Below, piece after piece: positions 44,314 to 53,945 of a stretch of 64,000 nt of DNA (its first letter is position 1; each line of letters begins with the position of its first letter). The position numbers and the translations under genes are program-made. Under the pieces are notes generated by a model. It saw only the letters and a program-made list of their open reading frames with translations. It was not told the origin of the DNA and searched no databases. The DNA is taken from NCBI GenBank assembly GCA_016707115.1, contig JADJIH010000001.1, forward strand, positions 310,001-374,000, read 5' to 3'. The DNA is from Ignavibacteriales bacterium. GTDB taxonomy: Bacteria; Bacteroidota; Ignavibacteria; Ignavibacteriales; Ignavibacteriaceae.

Positions 44314-45939
44314 TTATTTGAGCAGAATCATTGGTTTTGTTTGTGTGAATCCATCTGCAGATAAAGTATAAAAATATACTCCGCTTGATAAATTATACAT
44401 ATGTGCTTCAAAATTTATTTTATGATTTCCTGAGGTTTTGAAATCATTTAGTAATGTTACAACTTCTTTACCCGTTGCATCAAAAATCTTTAGAGATACA
44501 TTCGAACTTAATGGCAAATTAAATTCAATTATAGTATTTGGATTAAACGGATTTGGGTAGTTTTGTTTTAACTCAAATTCTGATGGTACAGAAATACTAT
44601 TTTCATCTTCTACTCCAACAGATAGGATTTCAATTGGTACGCTCCAAATTTGGTATGTCCCTGTTGAGTTATCCATCCAAACTGGATAAAGTTTATTTCC
44701 AACTGAAGTAATATCGATGTTATCTCCCATATAACCTTGTCCTAATCCGCCAATTGCAGTTGGTCTGAAATTGTGATCACTAATTTCATATTCATTCCAT
44801 GTATTTCCAGCATCAGTTGATCTTGCAAGAAATATACTTGAGGAATCACTAGTAGTATTTCTATCATCATAATAAATAATATTCAGCCCACCATTTTCAT
44901 CAACAGTTATCCCGGTAAAAAATTGTGTTTTGCCATTATTAAGTGCGTCTTGATTAACTCTTATACCAGCAGACCAGGTTTGACCAGCATCAGTGGATTT
45001 TCTAAGAATTATATCCGGATCACTGCCAGCTGGCAGAAGATTCTTTTGTGCTGTAACTATATAAATATTTCCTCTTGTTGATTTATTTGATAGATCAACT
45101 GCAATTCGAGGTAATCCATTTACTCTTATATTTTGTTTATTAGCAAGAATCCCAACAATTCCATTCATGTTAAAAGCATTTTCATATACATTCCAGTTTG
45201 TACCTCCATTTGTTGAAGATGCAAATCCAACCTGAACTTCTGTAAATGGCGAGGTACTTGTTACACCAGCCCAGCATATATAAACTTGATTCTCAGGACC
45301 AAGGGCAATTTCACCTCCTGCTCTTCTCAAATTTACAGTGCTTAACGAACTCGGTGTAAACCAATTTTGTGCTCCATCATTTGTATATGAAAAACCGATT
45401 GAATAAGGTGGAACTAATTTTGTCCAGCAAACGTATGTTCTTCCGAGATAAGGACTGCTTGGGTCTGAATCAGAAACGATAGTAGCCCTTTCTAATTCAT
45501 CTGTAGAAATTGTTCTTTGTGCTGACCACGTAATTCCATTATCTGTTGAATAATGAGAATAAACTCCGGGAAATGAAGTGGAGCCTTTCCTGGTTAGAAT
45601 AAAATTTCCATCTTTATCAATTGCTATTGAAGGATCTCCACCGTGAAAGAAAATATTGGCGCCCTTACAAGTATCACTTCCGTACCAGCTCTGTCCTGCA
45701 TCGGTAGAAACATATACACCCTCGCTGACAAAGAAAGTTGGAGTAAATTGCAGAGTATTTGCTGATGAAAATAATATAGACGAGTTTGTTGGGTGCTTAG
45801 TTATGAAAACTTCAGACTGAGAAGTAGTACTTGGGAAAACTCTATAATTATCTCCGATAATTAGACCGCCTCCCTGTGGTAAGGAGACGGAGTTAAAAAT
45901 CAAAATGCTGAATGATAAAATTAAAATATATTTAAACAT
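44314..45939 (-). CDS. Secreted BNR/sialidase-fold protein with T9SS sorting domain
   Basis: The 541-residue product has a signal peptide (1-22), then a six-bladed beta-propeller with Asp-box-like repeats (STDAGQSWYG, STDNGITWSA, TNDGAQNWFT, STNGGTNWNV, STDAGQTWSA, STDAGNTWNE) and a T9SS C-terminal domain (QNYPNPFNPNTIIEFN). The Asp boxes (S-x-D-x-G-x-x-W) are typical of sialidase-fold propellers, but the sialidase catalytic arginine triad cannot be identified with confidence, so glycosidase activity is not claimed. The gene is followed downstream by nothing but the convergent T9SS gene (2-bp gap), and preceded by the TonB receptor gene 20 bp upstream, with which it may be co-transcribed. Confidence 0.85.
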   Translation of the reverse strand: MFKYILILSFSILIFNSVSLPQGGGLIIGDNYRVFPSTTSQSEVFITKHPTNSSILFSSANTLQFTPTFFVSEGVYVSTDAGQSWYGSDTCKGANIFFHGGDPSIAIDKDGNFILTRKGSTSFPGVYSHYSTDNGITWSAQRTISTDELERATIVSDSDPSSPYLGRTYVCWTKLVPPYSIGFSYTNDGAQNWFTPSSLSTVNLRRAGGEIALGPENQVYICWAGVTSTSPFTEVQVGFASSTNGGTNWNVYENAFNMNGIVGILANKQNIRVNGLPRIAVDLSNKSTRGNIYIVTAQKNLLPAGSDPDIILRKSTDAGQTWSAGIRVNQDALNNGKTQFFTGITVDENGGLNIIYYDDRNTTSDSSSIFLARSTDAGNTWNEYEISDHNFRPTAIGGLGQGYMGDNIDITSVGNKLYPVWMDNSTGTYQIWSVPIEILSVGVEDENSISVPSEFELKQNYPNPFNPNTIIEFNLPLSSNVSLKIFDATGKEVVTLLNDFKTSGNHKINFEAHMYNLSSGVYFYTLSADGFTQTKPMILLK

Positions 45940-45959
45940 GATTTCCTTTTGTAATAAAC

Positions 45960-48131
45960 TTAGAACTGATAATTAAATTTTAATGTAGCAAAATATGTTC
46001 TGGGTTCGCCTACTTCATAAAATCTTCCGTTTGAGGAATTAATATTAATAAACCCAACATACAATTTGTTAAAGAAATTATTTATTCCTTGAGACAATAG
46101 AATATTAAGGTTTCCGAAATTCATTTCAATACCCATAGTAGTATTTAATATTTGATATTCACTAGTCTTATCTAAATTTGCATCATTTACAAACATACCA
46201 CTTATGTTTTGATATGTACCTTTTAAAAATGCATTAATATGCGCAGTAAAAGGATATTTATATTCTAAAGATAATAGAAAATTATGTTCAGGTACACTTG
46301 GGACAATATTTCCGCTATAATCTTCTGATGATGTTGTGATTTGGCCTACTGAATCAACTCCAATTGCAATAGCAGAGTATTCATCGTAAGCAAAATCAGA
46401 AAATGTATATGAAAATATTGCTTTCAAACCGTCATAAACCTCAGTTGTAATTCCTGCCTCCAAACCGAGTCTGTTAGTTTTTGCAGAATTACGAAAGAAT
46501 ACATCACCATAAACCTCAAATGGTACTATTTCGTCTTCAACGAATGTGTTAAAAAATGTAAACTCAAAATGCGTATTACTGAATAAAGGATTTTCTGCAT
46601 TAAGAATATTTCCTTTTATACCTATTTCAAAGTTTGTGGATTGTTGTGGTTTTAGATCAGGATTAATTAATGCACCGGGGTTTGAACTTAACGGATAGTT
46701 ATCAAGTTCATTTCCGGCAGGCGAATCAAAGCTATAACCAAATGAAGTATACACAGCAATTATCGGAGTTATTTTATAATTCAAGGCAAACTTAGGCGTA
46801 AATTCTTCAAATCTTCTATTATCATTTTGCACTTCAAGTAACCTATTTATCTGATCAAAATAAACATTGTCATATCTTCCGCTCAAAAGAAAATAAAGTT
46901 TCTTGTCATATAGCTCAAAATTATTTAAAAGATATATTCCGGAATTCCCAACTGATTCATCAATCTGAGTCAGGAGCAAATCTCCTTTTTGACCACCAAT
47001 ATTGTTGTACTCAGAGATCGGACCACTTTGTAAAAAAAGATCTCCACCTATGGTTAAACTATTTTCACGATCAAAAAATTCACTTTTATTTGTATACCTA
47101 AGAGAACCGCCAATTCCATAACGATCAAAAATCCTAAAGGTTCTTTGTGCTCGTTCGAAATACTTTATAGTTCCATATCCAATAACTTCAACTTCGTTAT
47201 TTAAGGCAGCACCAAATTTAGTTGAAAATCTAATTCCAACTCTTCCTTTTTTAGATATTCTCCTATAATCATACTCAACTTCTCTTTGAGCAGCTTGAAA
47301 CGGATCCTCTTCGAATTCTTCTTTTGTTAATGATCCGGGCAATCGAATTAAACCTGTAGCAAAATATCCCAACACTTGAAGATTTGAATTATCGCCCGGA
47401 GTCGATTCTAAAACAGTATTAAGAATATGCCAATAGTCTTCGCTGTGGGGCCGATAGCCTTTATAATGATGGTATGTGTAAGTATTCAGAAATCCATAAT
47501 TATCTGTTCTTATTCCGGCTTTAAATCCATTTCTTCTTAATTCGAAAGAACCAAAATCATTAAACTGAGTTATAAATGATTTTGAGAAATTAATATCATT
47601 AATAAAATTTATTACGCCACCAGGAGCATTTGTATAAAGTGAGGATGAATTTCCTTTTACTACCTCAATGCTTCCAATAGAATTTAAGTCTATTGCTTCA
47701 ATTCTTGTTTGGCCATCGGGTTCTGATTCGGGAATCCCATCTAGCAGAATTCTTACTCCTCGTATACCGGTGTTTGATCGGCTTCCGAATCCACGTATTG
47801 AAATTCTAACATCGTGATTTCCGTATCTTGATTGCATAAAAACGCCAGGGACAGCATTTAATACATCACTGATAGATGCTTTTCTATCATACTTATATTG
47901 AGTTGGGCTAATTCTTACAACAGAATAGGGTATATCAATTATTTTTTGATTAGTCCTTGTTCCTGTAACAATAACCTCATCTGTTTCGTATTTGATAGAA
48001 TCAATCTGATCAACAGGAATTAGATATAATATTGAGTCCTTTTTTTGTGCAATAATATTTGAGCATAAAAGTATCGCAAAAAAAGACATCAGTATAATCC
48101 ACTTAAAAAGATTCATACTGTAACCTTTCAA
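45960..48131 (-). CDS. TonB-dependent outer-membrane receptor
   Basis: The 723-residue product has a signal peptide, a TonB-box-like DEVIVTGTRT near residue 45-55, a plug domain (SISDVLNAVPGVFMQSRYGN, GIRGVRILLDGIPESEPDGQ, GNSSSLYTNAPGGVINFI) and a long beta-barrel region ending in the usual aromatic residue (YFATLKFNYQF). It should take up a metal chelate or other large substrate across the outer membrane. The substrate cannot be told. No carboxypeptidase-type N-terminal domain (SusC layout) is present. It lies downstream of a small membrane protein gene (63-bp gap) and upstream of the BNR gene. Confidence 0.92.
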   Translation of the reverse strand: MKGYSMNLFKWIILMSFFAILLCSNIIAQKKDSILYLIPVDQIDSIKYETDEVIVTGTRTNQKIIDIPYSVVRISPTQYKYDRKASISDVLNAVPGVFMQSRYGNHDVRISIRGFGSRSNTGIRGVRILLDGIPESEPDGQTRIEAIDLNSIGSIEVVKGNSSSLYTNAPGGVINFINDINFSKSFITQFNDFGSFELRRNGFKAGIRTDNYGFLNTYTYHHYKGYRPHSEDYWHILNTVLESTPGDNSNLQVLGYFATGLIRLPGSLTKEEFEEDPFQAAQREVEYDYRRISKKGRVGIRFSTKFGAALNNEVEVIGYGTIKYFERAQRTFRIFDRYGIGGSLRYTNKSEFFDRENSLTIGGDLFLQSGPISEYNNIGGQKGDLLLTQIDESVGNSGIYLLNNFELYDKKLYFLLSGRYDNVYFDQINRLLEVQNDNRRFEEFTPKFALNYKITPIIAVYTSFGYSFDSPAGNELDNYPLSSNPGALINPDLKPQQSTNFEIGIKGNILNAENPLFSNTHFEFTFFNTFVEDEIVPFEVYGDVFFRNSAKTNRLGLEAGITTEVYDGLKAIFSYTFSDFAYDEYSAIAIGVDSVGQITTSSEDYSGNIVPSVPEHNFLLSLEYKYPFTAHINAFLKGTYQNISGMFVNDANLDKTSEYQILNTTMGIEMNFGNLNILLSQGINNFFNKLYVGFININSSNGRFYEVGEPRTYFATLKFNYQF

Positions 48132-48194
48132 AATTTGTGTAATGCTCAGAGAAAGACGATTAAAAAAAATCTCTGAGTTTTTAGTAAGTCTGGG

Positions 48195-48755
48195 TTACAC
48201 AATATTTCGCGGAGGTGGAGAAGGTACATCTGTGAAATGATTTAATAAATCCGCTCCATTTTTATCAAGCGGTAAGTTTGATTTATAAAAAATATTCAAG
48301 TTAAATGCAAAATTCTTTATCTGTTCGAAGTAGAGTCCAGTTAATAAGATTCTTTGCGCTAAGTTTTGTGATTTATCCTTATCATTATCTTTTTGCAGGA
48401 GAGAAAAAAGTTCTTCAAGAATATTTTCTTTATGATCATAATAAACTGTATAATAAATAGAATCACCGCTAACCGTCTTATCTTCAATATCATACATCTT
48501 ACCATTAAAACGAAACTCTTTATGAGGTTTCTTCCAGATAAAATCATATTTATTATTTTCAAGGTCAGATATACTAAATATAAGGACAGATAAATCTTCA
48601 GGACCTATTTTTTTTTCTTTTATAGATTTATGAACAAGATGCTTTATTAAAACACTGGCAGGAAAGTACAGCAATAAATAACCAAAGGAATTATAAATTA
48701 CCAGGGCAGCAAGCAGAATATAAACTTTGTTTGTAAACTTCTTAAATCGAATCAT
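48195..48755 (-). CDS. Membrane-anchored protein of unknown function upstream of TonB receptor
   Basis: The 186-residue product is not recognised. It has a basic start, one N-terminal membrane helix (YILLAALVIYNSFGYLLLYFP), and a soluble, probably periplasmic, part with KKPHKEFRFNGKMYDIED and YYTVYYDHKENILEEL. The C-terminus is unusual: DVPSPPPRNIV. It is on the same strand as the TonB receptor gene, 63 bp before it, so the two are probably co-transcribed and it may help sense or deliver the receptor's substrate. This is only inferred from position. Confidence 0.6.
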   Translation of the reverse strand: MIRFKKFTNKVYILLAALVIYNSFGYLLLYFPASVLIKHLVHKSIKEKKIGPEDLSVLIFSISDLENNKYDFIWKKPHKEFRFNGKMYDIEDKTVSGDSIYYTVYYDHKENILEELFSLLQKDNDKDKSQNLAQRILLTGLYFEQIKNFAFNLNIFYKSNLPLDKNGADLLNHFTDVPSPPPRNIV

Positions 48756-48880
48756 TATAATGATACATATACAATATTCATTACTTAAAAGTAAAAATAA
48801 TCCATTCCAAATGAAATAAGTTTAATAATTTAATTCAGATGAATTCTAATTCGTTTCTTCATCCCTTAAGAAAAATAAAA

Positions 48881-50653
48881 TTAATTAATTTCTAAAAAAT
48901 TTTTAATTAAAACATTATCTCTTCCATAAACGTCATCTCGATAATTAAATATGCCTTGATTATCAACCCAAACTGTATAGTAATCAACAAATAACGAAAT
49001 GATTTTATCAAACTTTACTTCTGTAGTAACTCCATAACTGGAATTTTTTCTTAGTTCATTTCTTTTGCTATTAAATTCAGCAACTTTGTTTTGATCATCA
49101 ACCTTTTGCCCAATTTCGATTTTAATGTAATCTAAATTCCACGGCGAATTATTTGCTAGCAGATATTCTGCAAGCAACATAGGTTTTTCGACTCGCATAC
49201 AGCCATGACTAACGGCTCTATTCACATATTTGAAAGGCGCTCTGGTAGGTGTATCATGAAGATATACCCCAAATGGATTTTTAAACATAAATTTTATTTT
49301 GCCTAATGCATTTCCTGCCCCAGGATCCTGAACAATACTATATCGATTTGAAGATGAAATATCTGAAGCTGATAAACCATCAAGGCTAACACGTGCACCA
49401 GATTTATAAACTTTAAAATTCCTTTTTTTAAGATATAGGGAGTCTTTTCTTAATCCGCTAACAATTTCTTCCTGTATTATACTTCTCGGCACAGACCAGG
49501 TAGGATTCAGGACCAAGTATGAAATCTCTCCATAAAGATTTGGTGTTTCCCATTCGCCTTTTCTGCCTGTGCAAATTACGATGTTAAATTTTTCTGTTTT
49601 ATTTTCGATAGCATAAAGTCTGAAATCAGGTATGTTAACTAAAATGTATTTTGAAGTATCAGAATAATCTAACCATCTGAATCTTTCTAGAGTTATTTTT
49701 ATTTTATTAACATATTCTTTTGGGGTGATATTTAATCTTTGTATTGTGCTTTTATCAATTACCCCATCGCCGTTAAACCCGTTAGCTATTTGAAAACTTT
49801 TTACTGGTTCAGCAAGGAGCGAATCATAAACTGAAAAGTCTGATGATTTAACTTTGTTTGTATCTAAAAAACCAAGAGCAGTTAGTCTGTTTACAACAAG
49901 GTTTAAAGAACTATAATTATCACCTATTTCTATTTTTTTTTCAGTTACCGGAATTATCGGCCATTCAATTTTTATTAATGATTCAAATTGCTTTAATGCG
50001 GTTTGTAATTTTTTATATTTATCACTTTTGGGTTGGATGTTATACAAATACTGGATGATGTTTTCTTGAATGAAGGGTTCAAATAACTTTTTGTTCAGAG
50101 AGTCTTTTACCGGTAAGAAATAAGAATCCGGATACAATTTTCTTGGATTAACGACCCCATGACGCATATGAATGGAATAGTCTAAAATCGCATTCGCAAC
50201 TAACATCTCCGCATTTGCAAGGTGAACATATTTATCAGAACCATTTTTATCCGGATTAATTGATTCATAAAATTCTTTTTTGATTTGAGTATAATGATAA
50301 AGTTCCGGATTTAAACCATGTTGATAAGAATTTCCAAAAATATCAAGTAAAGAATCGACAACATTCTTAGATTCAAAGCTCTTGATAAATATAGGTTTAT
50401 AATCCTTTGTTGAGTAAATGTATTTTAAGGTATCCAAATTATCCTTAAAAGATTTACCAGTAATATTTGTTGAATCAATATTCAGTATGGTGTTTTTAAG
50501 AATGGATTCATAATCGGATTGGCTAAAATTTAATTCATCGTTTAACCCAGCATCAGGATTATCAATTTTTTTATCACAAGCGAAAAATAGATTCAAGATA
50601 ATAACAGTTATAAACGATAGATATACTTTGGTCGTTCTAAGTTTTTGTTTCAT
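48881..50653 (-). CDS. L,D-transpeptidase (YcbB/LdtD-type) lipoprotein
   Basis: The 590-residue product has a lipoprotein-like signal (LNLFFAC), a scaffold domain (about 60-230), a peptidoglycan-binding segment (KSFQIANGFNGDGVIDKSTIQ, read as FQIANGFNGDGVIDK) and a YkuD catalytic domain with the active Cys485 in RAVSHGCMRVEKP. This is the YcbB layout of L,D-transpeptidases that form 3-3 peptidoglycan crosslinks or attach proteins to the wall. Family-typical length and motifs are intact. It is probably anchored at the inner membrane's outer face or the outer membrane. It is transcribed alone. Confidence 0.92.
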   Translation of the reverse strand: MKQKLRTTKVYLSFITVIILNLFFACDKKIDNPDAGLNDELNFSQSDYESILKNTILNIDSTNITGKSFKDNLDTLKYIYSTKDYKPIFIKSFESKNVVDSLLDIFGNSYQHGLNPELYHYTQIKKEFYESINPDKNGSDKYVHLANAEMLVANAILDYSIHMRHGVVNPRKLYPDSYFLPVKDSLNKKLFEPFIQENIIQYLYNIQPKSDKYKKLQTALKQFESLIKIEWPIIPVTEKKIEIGDNYSSLNLVVNRLTALGFLDTNKVKSSDFSVYDSLLAEPVKSFQIANGFNGDGVIDKSTIQRLNITPKEYVNKIKITLERFRWLDYSDTSKYILVNIPDFRLYAIENKTEKFNIVICTGRKGEWETPNLYGEISYLVLNPTWSVPRSIIQEEIVSGLRKDSLYLKKRNFKVYKSGARVSLDGLSASDISSSNRYSIVQDPGAGNALGKIKFMFKNPFGVYLHDTPTRAPFKYVNRAVSHGCMRVEKPMLLAEYLLANNSPWNLDYIKIEIGQKVDDQNKVAEFNSKRNELRKNSSYGVTTEVKFDKIISLFVDYYTVWVDNQGIFNYRDDVYGRDNVLIKNFLEIN

Positions 50654-51140
50654 TAGTTATGCTGGTTATGAGTTTACTTGGAAGATAATAATTAAGTTTT
50701 TCTTCGGATTAATATAATAACTGGTGAGAAAATTAATAAAACTAATTATCAAATCCTTCAGGGTACAAGTAAGAATTTAATAAATAGATTGTTGTACAAA
50801 AGTTAAGATTCTTCAATAATTTAAAATCTTAAAAATAAAAAACTCTGATACCGAAGCCTCAGGGCTAGCAATAATGCAAGGACTAGGGTAAATCCTTAAA
50901 CATTAACAAATGAGCAAAAATAGTCTAAACATGTATTGGTACATATTACTAAAGACTCAAACCCAAAAATTGATTATTGGAGATATCAATAATATAGAAT
51001 GCGTTTCATCCGTTAATTCCATATTATCTATTTTTAATTATTTTCTATTTAAATCCAGACTGTTGGAACAAACCAAGGACCTAAATATCTTTCAATACAA
51101 AATTGATGTATTATCTCTTAATCTAATTATGCCATAATAT
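50654..51140. other. Gap with a decayed terminator-like sequence
   Basis: This 487-bp AT-rich stretch lies between divergent genes. Around 50840-50870 the sequence aaaaactctgatacc-gaag-cctcagggc resembles the ccctga...tcaggg hairpins at 4248 and 52643 but its stem is imperfect. A 75-codon frame (50910-51137) has no ribosome binding site and no recognisable protein. I see no clear promoter box. Confidence 0.4.
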
Positions 51141-51146
51141 TTGCAT

Positions 51147-52619
51147 ATGTTAATGAAAAAAATAAAAATTGCAGCATTAGCAGTAATCGTAATTTATTTA
51201 ATCTTATTAATTCCTGAATCTCAACAGGATAAAATTGAAGTTGCAAAGCACACTCAATTTGTATGGAATAAGGATTCACTTTGGCAATCGCTCGAAATAA
51301 CATTTACAAATGCAAAAAAAAATGGTTGCAATAATACAAAGGATCACATAGGGGAGAAACTGATAGATTTTTCAAATATTCTAAAATTTATAGAAGATGA
51401 GAATCTGAACCCCGAAGATAATATATTAGATAGTTTATTGAGTATTGTGTTTCAAACCGCTCCGCTAATTGGTGCTTGCCCCGACTCGGCTGAAAGATAT
51501 CTTAAACTTAACAGTAAGCTAAGAAGAATTATAAAAGAAAAATCTAAAAACTGGAATCCGAATGAACTTATAGTGAGAAATGCACTATATAAGTTAATAT
51601 ACGGCAGTAGAGCAGCAGTTGAAGAAATTATTCTTCAATCAGATAGTAAAAGAATTCCAAACCTTACTCTTGAAAATGATGAAAGTTCGATTACTCCATA
51701 TACAACATTTCTTGGAGTAAAAATTCACAGCGGTGATATTTTGCTTTCGCGTGGTGGTGCTCCTACTTCTGCATTAATATCACGTGGTAGTGATTATCCT
51801 GGTAACTTTTCACACGTTGCGCTTGTGTACGTTGATCCCAAAACAAAAGTGGCATCGATTATCGAAGCTCATATTGAAGTTGGAGTAGCAATTGCTTCAC
51901 TTGAAGAGTATATGAATGATAAAAAATTACGGGTTATGATATTAAGACTTCGTAGTGATCTACCTAATATAATTGCTGACCCAATTCTGCCGCATAAAGC
52001 CGCAGATGCTTCGCTTAAAAGAGCATTAAGTGAACACATTTCATATGATTTTGAAATGGATTATAAAAATCAAAATAAATTATTCTGTTCAGAAGTAGCA
52101 TCATCAGAATACAAAAACTTAGGTATTAATTTGTGGATGGGAAAATCAACAATATCTTCAATCGGTACTGCCAGAATTCTAGCTGGATTTGGTGTGAAAA
52201 ATTTTGAAACACAGGAACCCTCTGATCTTGAATACGATCCACAACTTTCTGTTATTGCAGAATGGAGAGACTTAGAAACTCTTTACAAAGATCATATTGA
52301 TAATGCTGTTGTTGATGCTATACTTGAATGGAGTGAAGAAGGAAACGAGATAATGACGGATTGGTTCAAACTTCCGATAGTAAAAGTATTAAAACTTTAT
52401 AGTAGTATTCTAAATCAGTTTAATATTGCTGGTCCTATCCCGGAAGGGATGACTTCCTCTTCGGCTTTACGTCACGAAGCCTTCAAGAATTTACACGGCG
52501 AGATGAAATTATTTGTACAAGCCAAAGCAAATAATTTTCGAAATACTTATAACTACAATCCTCCTTATTGGCGATTGTTAGATTTTGCCAGGAGTTATTT
52601 TGCTGATAAACACAAGTAG
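51147..52619 (+). CDS. YiiX/YebB-like NlpC/P60-type cysteine hydrolase
   Basis: The product (490 residues from ATG 51147) has an N-terminal membrane anchor (KIAALAVIVIYLILLIPES) and a C-terminal permuted papain-like hydrolase domain: GDILLSRGGAPTSALISRGS, YPGNFSHVALVY (catalytic His) and KLFCSEVASSEY (catalytic Cys). That is the YiiX/YebB (C92-type) family of putative amidases or esterases. The middle part (about 60-170) is helical and unknown. It should face the periplasm. The start could also be ATG 51153, or TTG 51141. A terminator follows at 52643. Confidence 0.82.
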   Translation: MLMKKIKIAALAVIVIYLILLIPESQQDKIEVAKHTQFVWNKDSLWQSLEITFTNAKKNGCNNTKDHIGEKLIDFSNILKFIEDENLNPEDNILDSLLSIVFQTAPLIGACPDSAERYLKLNSKLRRIIKEKSKNWNPNELIVRNALYKLIYGSRAAVEEIILQSDSKRIPNLTLENDESSITPYTTFLGVKIHSGDILLSRGGAPTSALISRGSDYPGNFSHVALVYVDPKTKVASIIEAHIEVGVAIASLEEYMNDKKLRVMILRLRSDLPNIIADPILPHKAADASLKRALSEHISYDFEMDYKNQNKLFCSEVASSEYKNLGINLWMGKSTISSIGTARILAGFGVKNFETQEPSDLEYDPQLSVIAEWRDLETLYKDHIDNAVVDAILEWSEEGNEIMTDWFKLPIVKVLKLYSSILNQFNIAGPIPEGMTSSSALRHEAFKNLHGEMKLFVQAKANNFRNTYNYNPPYWRLLDFARSYFADKHK

Positions 52620-52642
52620 TATAGATTTTATTTTAAAAATAT

Positions 52643-52672
52643 AAAACCCTGAAACAGAAGCATCAGGGTTTT
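52643..52672 (+). terminator. Rho-independent terminator
   Basis: A 10-bp stem (aaaaccctga at 52643-52652, tcagggtttt at 52663-52672) with a 10-nt loop ends the YiiX-like gene 23 bp after its stop. The core is like that of the terminator at 4248. Confidence 0.85.
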
Positions 52673-52820
52673 ATAGAGAATTATTAACTTATTTATATAC
52701 TTAAGTTAGCTGAACTGGTTAATAATATTTTTATACAGGATCCTCAATAAATCAAGATTATTCCTAAGATTATTAAATGAAATCAATCTTTAACAGTTAA
52801 TAACAATAGGCACAAAACGT

Positions 52821-53111
52821 TCATTCAATTTTAAAAATTTCTCTGTATCCTGAGTTAACCAAATCCATATATCCGGTCATTATTTCTTTTACTTCTGGCT
52901 GTGAAGTAAATCCTTTGTGATTCTCAAATGCTGCTAAGTTATTAACTTCTCCTTCAAGCACTACCGTCCAATAATTTGAAACCACATCAGTCATTATTTT
53001 TACATTATTAAATTGCTGTGCTTCCATGAATGGTATTGTTAGCTTGAAATTTTTAACTAAGTCTTTAGCCATTCCTGGTTTACATTTGAATACATCTCTT
53101 ATCAAATACAT
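52821..53111 (-). CDS. Small ABM/dimeric alpha-beta barrel-type protein
   Basis: The 96-residue product has the pattern of a small ferredoxin-fold, dimeric alpha-beta barrel protein: MYLIRDVFKCKPGMAKDLVK as first strand and helix, IMTDVVSNYWTVVLEGEV as central strands, and EIMTGYMDLVNSGYREIFKI at the end. This resembles the antibiotic biosynthesis monooxygenase or NIPSNAP-like groups, without clear active-site residues. It is 35 bp downstream of the cytochrome gene on the same strand and may be in one transcript with it. Confidence 0.68.
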   Translation of the reverse strand: MYLIRDVFKCKPGMAKDLVKNFKLTIPFMEAQQFNNVKIMTDVVSNYWTVVLEGEVNNLAAFENHKGFTSQPEVKEIMTGYMDLVNSGYREIFKIE

Positions 53112-53146
53112 TATGCCTCCTGATGCGTATAATTCTTTAATAATAA

Positions 53147-53746
53147 TTATTTACCGGCTAATATTTCCATCATTTTATCTGGTGGTGTTGGCTGCGGTAC
53201 CTGATTTTTAATGGGTTCAAGTGAATGAAAATAAGCGTACATAGCTTTCAAATCCTGATCCGTCTTTTGGCCATAAACTTGCCAGGGCATAGGAGGAAGC
53301 AATGGCCTGCCAACGCCCATATATTTGCCTTCTCGAATACATTTTATAAACATTTCTTCTGTTAATGTTCCTATACCAGTTGCATTATCAGGTGTTAAGT
53401 TTGAAGCATATGAAATACCCCATGGCCCAACCCAAGCGGTAAGATTTTTTTCTGCTGAATACCAATTACCAGGTGCAGCATACTTAACATCGTAAGCTGG
53501 TAATTTTTCTCCCTGAGGAAAACCTGAAAATCGTCTTGTTGTATCGAATACAGGACCAAATTCTGTGAAAATTTTTGGTGTGTGACAATCATCGCAGCCA
53601 CTTGTGGTTACAATGTACTTCCCAAGAGCTATCATTTCTTCTTTAGACAAATCTTTTTTTTCTTCTTTACCAGAACAATTGAATTGTGAAATTGATATAA
53701 ACACTACCATTCCAATTTGTAACATTATAATTATTTTTTTACTCAT
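53147..53746 (-). CDS. c-type cytochrome lipoprotein (single heme)
   Basis: The 199-residue product has a lipoprotein signal (FNCSGKEE; Cys24) and a class I cytochrome c domain with one heme motif, GCDDCHTPK (about residue 56), and a distal-ligand candidate Met in the PPMPWQVYG segment. The mid-part (FGPVFDTTRRFSGFPQGEKL, YASNLTPDNATGIG) is like that of envelope cytochromes in Bacteroidota that are often annotated as diheme c-553 relatives, but only one CxxCH is present. It should pass electrons at the envelope; the partner is unknown. gta-aggtaataca precedes the ATG. Confidence 0.85.
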   Translation of the reverse strand: MSKKIIIMLQIGMVVFISISQFNCSGKEEKKDLSKEEMIALGKYIVTTSGCDDCHTPKIFTEFGPVFDTTRRFSGFPQGEKLPAYDVKYAAPGNWYSAEKNLTAWVGPWGISYASNLTPDNATGIGTLTEEMFIKCIREGKYMGVGRPLLPPMPWQVYGQKTDQDLKAMYAYFHSLEPIKNQVPQPTPPDKMMEILAGK

Positions 53747-53769
53747 TGTATTACCTTTTTTATTATGGT

Positions 53770-53929
53770 TTAACTATGATTTATTGGAAAACATATAGAG
53801 ATTATCTCCCAGCCTTCCGATTCTAGCTTTAGAACTAATTCGCGATCTGATAGTTTAACCTGTGCGGAATATTGAAAAAATTGACTTAAAAAAAGATGCT
53901 GGAATGGGAAAAGAATTTTTTGTTTTCAT
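53770..53929 (-). pseudogene. Possible small gene with strong ribosome binding site and a frameshift
   Basis: On the minus strand an ideal ribosome binding site (aaggagg at 53944-53938) precedes ATG 53929. The frame stops after 24 codons (MKTKNSFPIPASFFKSIF…) at 53855. If one T is removed from the seven-T run in that frame, it continues as …ASFLSQFFQYSAQVKLSDRE (split) LVLKLESEGWEIISICFPIN to a stop at 53770, giving 52 residues. The continued part has a strongly protein-like composition. It lies 24 bp before the cytochrome gene. I do not recognise the family; the ending is a little like small DUF4177-type proteins. Confidence 0.45.
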
Positions 53930-53945
53930 AAAGTTGCCTCCTTAA

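Noticed and set aside
44314..45939. Calling the BNR protein a sialidase
   Set aside because: Asp boxes are present but the catalytic arginine triad and Tyr/Glu pair could not be identified.
50910..51137. 75-codon plus-strand ORF
   Set aside because: No ribosome binding site, no recognisable family, and low-complexity composition; it lies in a gene-poor AT-rich gap.
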